This document shows positions 31,103-34,218 of a stretch of DNA of 34,218 bases, piece by piece. Below the pieces are notes generated by a model, which saw only the letters and a program-made list of their open reading frames with translations, was not told where the DNA came from and did not search any database. Made by a program: the position numbers and the translations under genes. The stretch is from assembly GCF_040396155.1 (NCBI RefSeq), contig NZ_JBEBOY010000034.1, positions 1 to 34,218 of the forward strand, in the 5' to 3' direction. The DNA is from Tissierella praeacuta_A. Lineage in GTDB: Bacteria; Bacillota; Clostridia; Tissierellales; Tissierellaceae. Position 1 is the first letter of the stretch. Every line of letters begins with the position of its first letter.

Positions 31103-33761
31103 ACCAACTATCACCTATTTCTAAATCTACTGTAAGAGGCACATTTAATTTTATTGAATTTTCCATTATATCCTTCATCATATTTTTCACTTCTTCAATT
31201 TCATCTTTTTCTGTCTCAATTATTAATTCGTCATGAATCTGAAGTATTAGTCTTGATTTTAGATTCCTTTCCTTTAGTTCATTATATACCTTAACCATAG
31301 CCATCTTTATTATGTCCGCTGCAGAACCTTGTATAGGTGTATTCATAGCTATTCGTTCACCAAAAGATTTAATGTTAAAATTCTTTGCTTTTAACTCCGG
31401 AATATATCTTCTCCTATGAAGAATAGTCTCTACATAACCTTTTTCCTTACCTTCTTCAACTATATCTTTCATATATTCTTTAACCATCTTATAATTTTTT
31501 AAATAATTATCGATATATTCTTTAGCTTCCTTTCTTGAAATATCTAAATCTCTAGATAATCCATAATCAGAAATCCCATATACTATTCCAAAGTTTACTG
31601 CCTTTGCCCTGCTCCTCATTATAGGAGTCACATCTTCTTTTGATACATCAAATACTTCTGATGCTGTTTTTCTATGAATATCCTCATTATTTATAAAAGC
31701 TTCTATTAACTTAGGGTCTTTAGATATATGAGCTAATACTCTCAATTCAATTTGAGAATAATCTGCATCTACAAGAACATAATCCTTGTTTTCTGCAATA
31801 AAAGCTTTTCTAATCTTTCTCCCATCATCTGTTCTAATAGGGATGTTCTGTAGGTTTGGCTCTGTACTACTTATTCTTCCAGTAGTGGTTATAGTCTGAT
31901 TAAAGCTAGAATGAATCCTATTAGTATCTTTATTAATTAAGTTTAAAAGTCCGTCTATATAAGTTGATTTTAATTTTACAATTTGCCTATATCTAAGAAC
32001 TTTATCAATAACAGGGTGTTGATCCTTTAACTTATCTAGGACTTCTGCATCTGTAGAATATCCTGTTTTAGTTTTTTTAATAACTGGCAAAGATAACTTA
32101 TCAAATAAGATTTCTCCTAATTGTTTAGGCGAATTAATATTAAATTCCGTACCTGCTAAATCATATATTTCAGATGTTAGTGAATTTATTTCATCATCAT
32201 ATTCATGTCCAAGCTTCTTTAATTCTTCTACATCTATTTTAAATCCGTAGTATTCCATACTCCCTAGAACTTCTACCAATGGCAGCTCCACATTATAATA
32301 AAGGTCTAACATTTCTTGTTCTTTGATGATTTCTTTCATCTTAGACTCTACGCTTAATATGGTATCTAATGTAAAGGAAAGGTAACTTCCAATTTCTTCT
32401 TTGCTTAAATCACTAAAACTTTTTTTATTCTTACCTTTTCCCAATAATGTTTCTTCATCAATACCATTACTATATAAATATTCCCTTCTAATATCATTTA
32501 TGGAATATGAAGACTGGGCTGGATTAATTAAATACTGAGCTATCATAGAATCAAAAGTAATATTATCTACTCTAATCCCTAATCTTGATAGTATTACTAT
32601 ATCTGATTTTAAATTATGACCTATTTTCTCAATAGTTTTATCTTCAAAAACAGATTTAAAACTATCAACAAATCTTTCTCTATCTTCTTGTAAATAGATA
32701 ATATTAGTTTGAGTTTCATTTGTTTTGATACCTACTGCTATTATTTCGTCTTCAATATAGTTACTATCAGATATAATAAATTTAAATCCGAACTTTCCCT
32801 CTTTTTTAATAGCATCAATTAAACTATTATAATTCTCTTTTTCTATAAGATTATACTCTAAACTAACACTTGATTCTTCATTGTCTTCTACAGTAGCATC
32901 AGAAATCTTTCCCAGTAAACTATTAAACTCTAATTCTCTATAAAGTTTCTTTAACTCTTCCCAATCAGGATCTTCAATTTTAAATTCCTCAAGACTTATA
33001 TCCATAGGTATATTAACCATGATTTCACCAAGTTTCCTACTTAAAAAGGCAAGATGCTTATTCTCTATTAAATTCTCTTTTAGTTTCTTACCACTAATAT
33101 TATCTATATTTTCATAGATATTTTCAATTGTACTATATTCCTTTAATAATTTTAATCCAGTTTTTTCTCCAATTCCTGGTACTCCTGGAATATTATCGGA
33201 TTGATCTCCCATTAGTCCCTTTAAATCTATAAGTTGTTCTGGAGTAATCCCATATTTCTCTATTATTATATTCCTATCAAACTCTTCTAATTCAGTAATT
33301 CCTTTTCTTGTTATTAAAACTTTAGTATTATCTGTTGCCAATTGAAGATAATCTTTATCTCCAGTAACTAAAGTAACATCTAAGGAATTTTCTTCTCCCA
33401 TTTTTGCTAATGTACCTGCAATATCATCAGCTTCAAAACCAGTTAATTCTAAATAACGAACCTTCATAGCATCAAGGATTTCCCTTATAATTGGGAATTG
33501 TTGTGCTAATTCTGAAGGCGTTGATTGTCTATGAGCTTTATATTTATCATACTGTTCATGTCTAAAAGTAGGCCCCTTTTTATCAAAAGCTACACAAATA
33601 TAATCTGGTTTCTTTTCATCTTGTACTTTATATAACATAGTTAAAAATCCATATATACCATTTGTATATATACCCTCTTTAGTAGATAATAGAGGAAGAG
33701 CATAAAATGCTCTATGTAACAAAGAACTCCCATCTATAATCATCAACTTTTTTTTATCCAT
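31089..33761 (-). CDS. polA: DNA polymerase I
   Basis: The 890-residue enzyme fills gaps and removes primers. The 5'-3' exonuclease domain is at about 1-290 (MIIDGSSLLHRAFYALP, VTGDKDYLQL, GLMGDQSDNIPGVPGIGEKT). The central 3'-5' exonuclease-like domain (about 305-470) lacks the DxE metal motif: the position reads FGFKFIISDSN, so proofreading is likely absent, as in Bacillus PolA. The polymerase domain has motif A VDADYSQIELRVLAHIS, motif B RSRAKAVNFGIVYGIS and motif C LQIHDELIIE. It starts the polA-coaE-slt-SBP run, with a promoter at 33794-33822. Confidence 0.98.
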   Translation of the reverse strand: MDKKKLMIIDGSSLLHRAFYALPLLSTKEGIYTNGIYGFLTMLYKVQDEKKPDYICVAFDKKGPTFRHEQYDKYKAHRQSTPSELAQQFPIIREILDAMKVRYLELTGFEADDIAGTLAKMGEENSLDVTLVTGDKDYLQLATDNTKVLITRKGITELEEFDRNIIIEKYGITPEQLIDLKGLMGDQSDNIPGVPGIGEKTGLKLLKEYSTIENIYENIDNISGKKLKENLIENKHLAFLSRKLGEIMVNIPMDISLEEFKIEDPDWEELKKLYRELEFNSLLGKISDATVEDNEESSVSLEYNLIEKENYNSLIDAIKKEGKFGFKFIISDSNYIEDEIIAVGIKTNETQTNIIYLQEDRERFVDSFKSVFEDKTIEKIGHNLKSDIVILSRLGIRVDNITFDSMIAQYLINPAQSSYSINDIRREYLYSNGIDEETLLGKGKNKKSFSDLSKEEIGSYLSFTLDTILSVESKMKEIIKEQEMLDLYYNVELPLVEVLGSMEYYGFKIDVEELKKLGHEYDDEINSLTSEIYDLAGTEFNINSPKQLGEILFDKLSLPVIKKTKTGYSTDAEVLDKLKDQHPVIDKVLRYRQIVKLKSTYIDGLLNLINKDTNRIHSSFNQTITTTGRISSTEPNLQNIPIRTDDGRKIRKAFIAENKDYVLVDADYSQIELRVLAHISKDPKLIEAFINNEDIHRKTASEVFDVSKEDVTPIMRSRAKAVNFGIVYGISDYGLSRDLDISRKEAKEYIDNYLKNYKMVKEYMKDIVEEGKEKGYVETILHRRRYIPELKAKNFNIKSFGERIAMNTPIQGSAADIIKMAMVKVYNELKERNLKSRLILQIHDELIIETEKDEIEEVKNMMKDIMENSIKLNVPLTVDLEIGDSWYDTK

Positions 33762-33793
33762 TATATCACTCCATTCTACACTCCATACCTTCT

Positions 33794-33822
33794 AGTATAT
33801 CTTAAAAGACCATTTGAGTAAA
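33794..33822 (-). promoter_or_regulatory. Candidate promoter for polA
   Basis: Minus-strand TTTACT (33817-33822) and TATACT (33794-33799) are 17 bases apart. The predicted start is about 25 bases before the polA ATG. It is divergent from the tRNA-Leu(CAA) promoter, with about 20 bases between the two -35 elements. Confidence 0.55.
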
Positions 33823-33841
33823 CAAAATGGAAATAAAAATA

Positions 33842-33870
33842 TTGATTAATTATTAATTCTATGTTATTAT
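33842..33870 (+). promoter_or_regulatory. Promoter of tRNA-Leu(CAA)
   Basis: TTGATT (33842-33847) and TATTAT (33865-33870, preceded by TGT) are 17 bases apart. The predicted start is about 12 bases before the mature tRNA. Confidence 0.7.
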
Positions 33871-33888
33871 ATTCCTTGTAAGAGTTTT

Positions 33889-33975
33889 GCCGGTGTGATG
33901 GAATTGGCAGACGTAGTGGACTCAAAATCCACCGGTGGCGACACCGTGCCGGTTCGAATCCGGCCACCGGCACCA
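33889..33975 (+). tRNA. tRNA-Leu (anticodon CAA)
   Basis: An 87-base class II tRNA with encoded CCA. The acceptor GCCGGTG pairs with CACCGGC, the D arm is ATGGAATTGGCAGACGT, and the anticodon arm GTGGA-CTCAAAA-TCCAC gives CAA. A long variable arm (GGTGGCGACACC) and the T arm GCCGGTTCGAATCCGGC follow. It reads UUG codons. It is the only plus-strand gene in the window. Confidence 0.96.
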
Positions 33976-33995
33976 TTATTACTCGCACGAACAGT

Positions 33996-34030
33996 AAAAG
34001 ATAGGAAATAACATCCTATCTTTTTTTATT
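33996..34030 (+). terminator. Terminator after tRNA-Leu(CAA)
   Basis: AAAAGATAGGA (33996-34006) pairs with TCCTATCTTTT (34014-34024) around a 7-nt loop, followed by more T. It lies 20 bases beyond the tRNA CCA end, a typical rho-independent terminator. Confidence 0.9.
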
Positions 34031-34183
34031 TTAGCAATATTATATTTGATAATTACAGTTTTACATGAAAAAATAAGATTTTAATAGTCTCGTTCAGTTA
34101 AACTTATATTTATACTTTTCAATTATTTATTTACTTTAACCCCTTAATACTGTAGAAAACTTTCTTTACCCTGAATTATTCAT

Positions 34184-34212
34184 GGTGATATAAAAATGAA
34201 ATTTCTATCACC
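34184..34212. repeat. Short inverted repeat at window edge
   Basis: GGTGATA at 34184-34190 is inverted as TATCACC at 34206-34212 with a 15-base AT-rich loop. No T-run follows on either strand within the window. The rest of 34031-34218 is AT-rich and shows no gene. Confidence 0.4.
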
Positions 34213-34218
34213 AAAACC

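Noticed and set aside
33776..33988. 70-codon minus-strand frame reading VAGFEPARCRHR
   Set aside because: This is the well-known false translation of the antisense strand of a tRNA-Leu gene (33889-33975); it has no ribosome site and overlaps the tRNA and its promoter.
1..34218. CRISPR array, insertion sequences, prophage genes or rRNA
   Set aside because: No regularly spaced repeats, transposase-like or phage-like proteins, or rRNA sequence were seen on either strand.

Overview
This is a low-GC Clostridia-type chromosomal segment, closest in gene content and order to Tissierellales-like anaerobes; that placement is an inference. Support comes from the Prp protease gene between rplU and rpmA, an L27 with the Firmicute cleavable N-terminus, an Rnf operon in the order C-D-G-E-A-B with a multi-ferredoxin RnfB, and clustered maf-radC-mreBCD-mrdA-minCDE. 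All protein genes lie on the minus strand. Only one tRNA-Leu near the right end is on the plus strand. No insertion sequence, prophage, CRISPR array or rRNA is seen.

Layout in transcription order (right to left). A polA-coaE-lytic transglycosylase-peptide SBP block (33.8-28.1 kb) is tightly packed. It starts divergently from tRNA-Leu(CAA) and is followed by a promoter, a 5' tRNA-Leu fragment, tRNA-Leu(GAG), a terminator and apt. A 544-bp AT-rich gap with inverted repeats and a possible 32-codon gene precedes the six-gene rnf operon (26.7-21.7 kb), which ends in a good terminator. A new promoter then serves a long unit: a NusG-domain-II protein, a Gx-type membrane protein, maf, radC, mreBCD, a very large PBP2 gene and minCDE (21.6-11.7 kb). 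A lipoprotein with two FMN-binding domains and the flavin transferase ApbE follow, separated by a terminator, then a small membrane protein. Next come a radical SAM/DUF2344 pair and an RNase E/G-family gene. The window finishes with the ribosome block: L21 leader, rplU-prp-rpmA, then obgE, a 59-codon Cys-rich gene, yhbY, nadD, yqeK, rsfS and ridA.

How the genes fit together. The right half of the centre couples ferredoxin:NAD+ redox to ion transport (Rnf). ApbE in the same window can attach FMN to RnfG and RnfD and to the two-domain lipoprotein. The NusG-II and Gx proteins resemble the EetA and EetB components of Listeria-type flavin-based extracellular electron transfer. The window may therefore hold a dispersed extracytosolic flavin electron-transfer system fed by Rnf rather than by Ndh2; this is the most interesting hypothesis here. 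The mre/mrd/min genes handle cell shape and septum placement. The left end handles ribosome assembly, NAD synthesis and metabolite repair.

Odd points: an RNase E/G protein that stops right after the zinc link, a 1112-residue PBP2 with two large insertions, a small single-pass protein where a SpoIVFA-like peptidase would be expected, and a degenerate tRNA-Leu 5' half directly behind a promoter.
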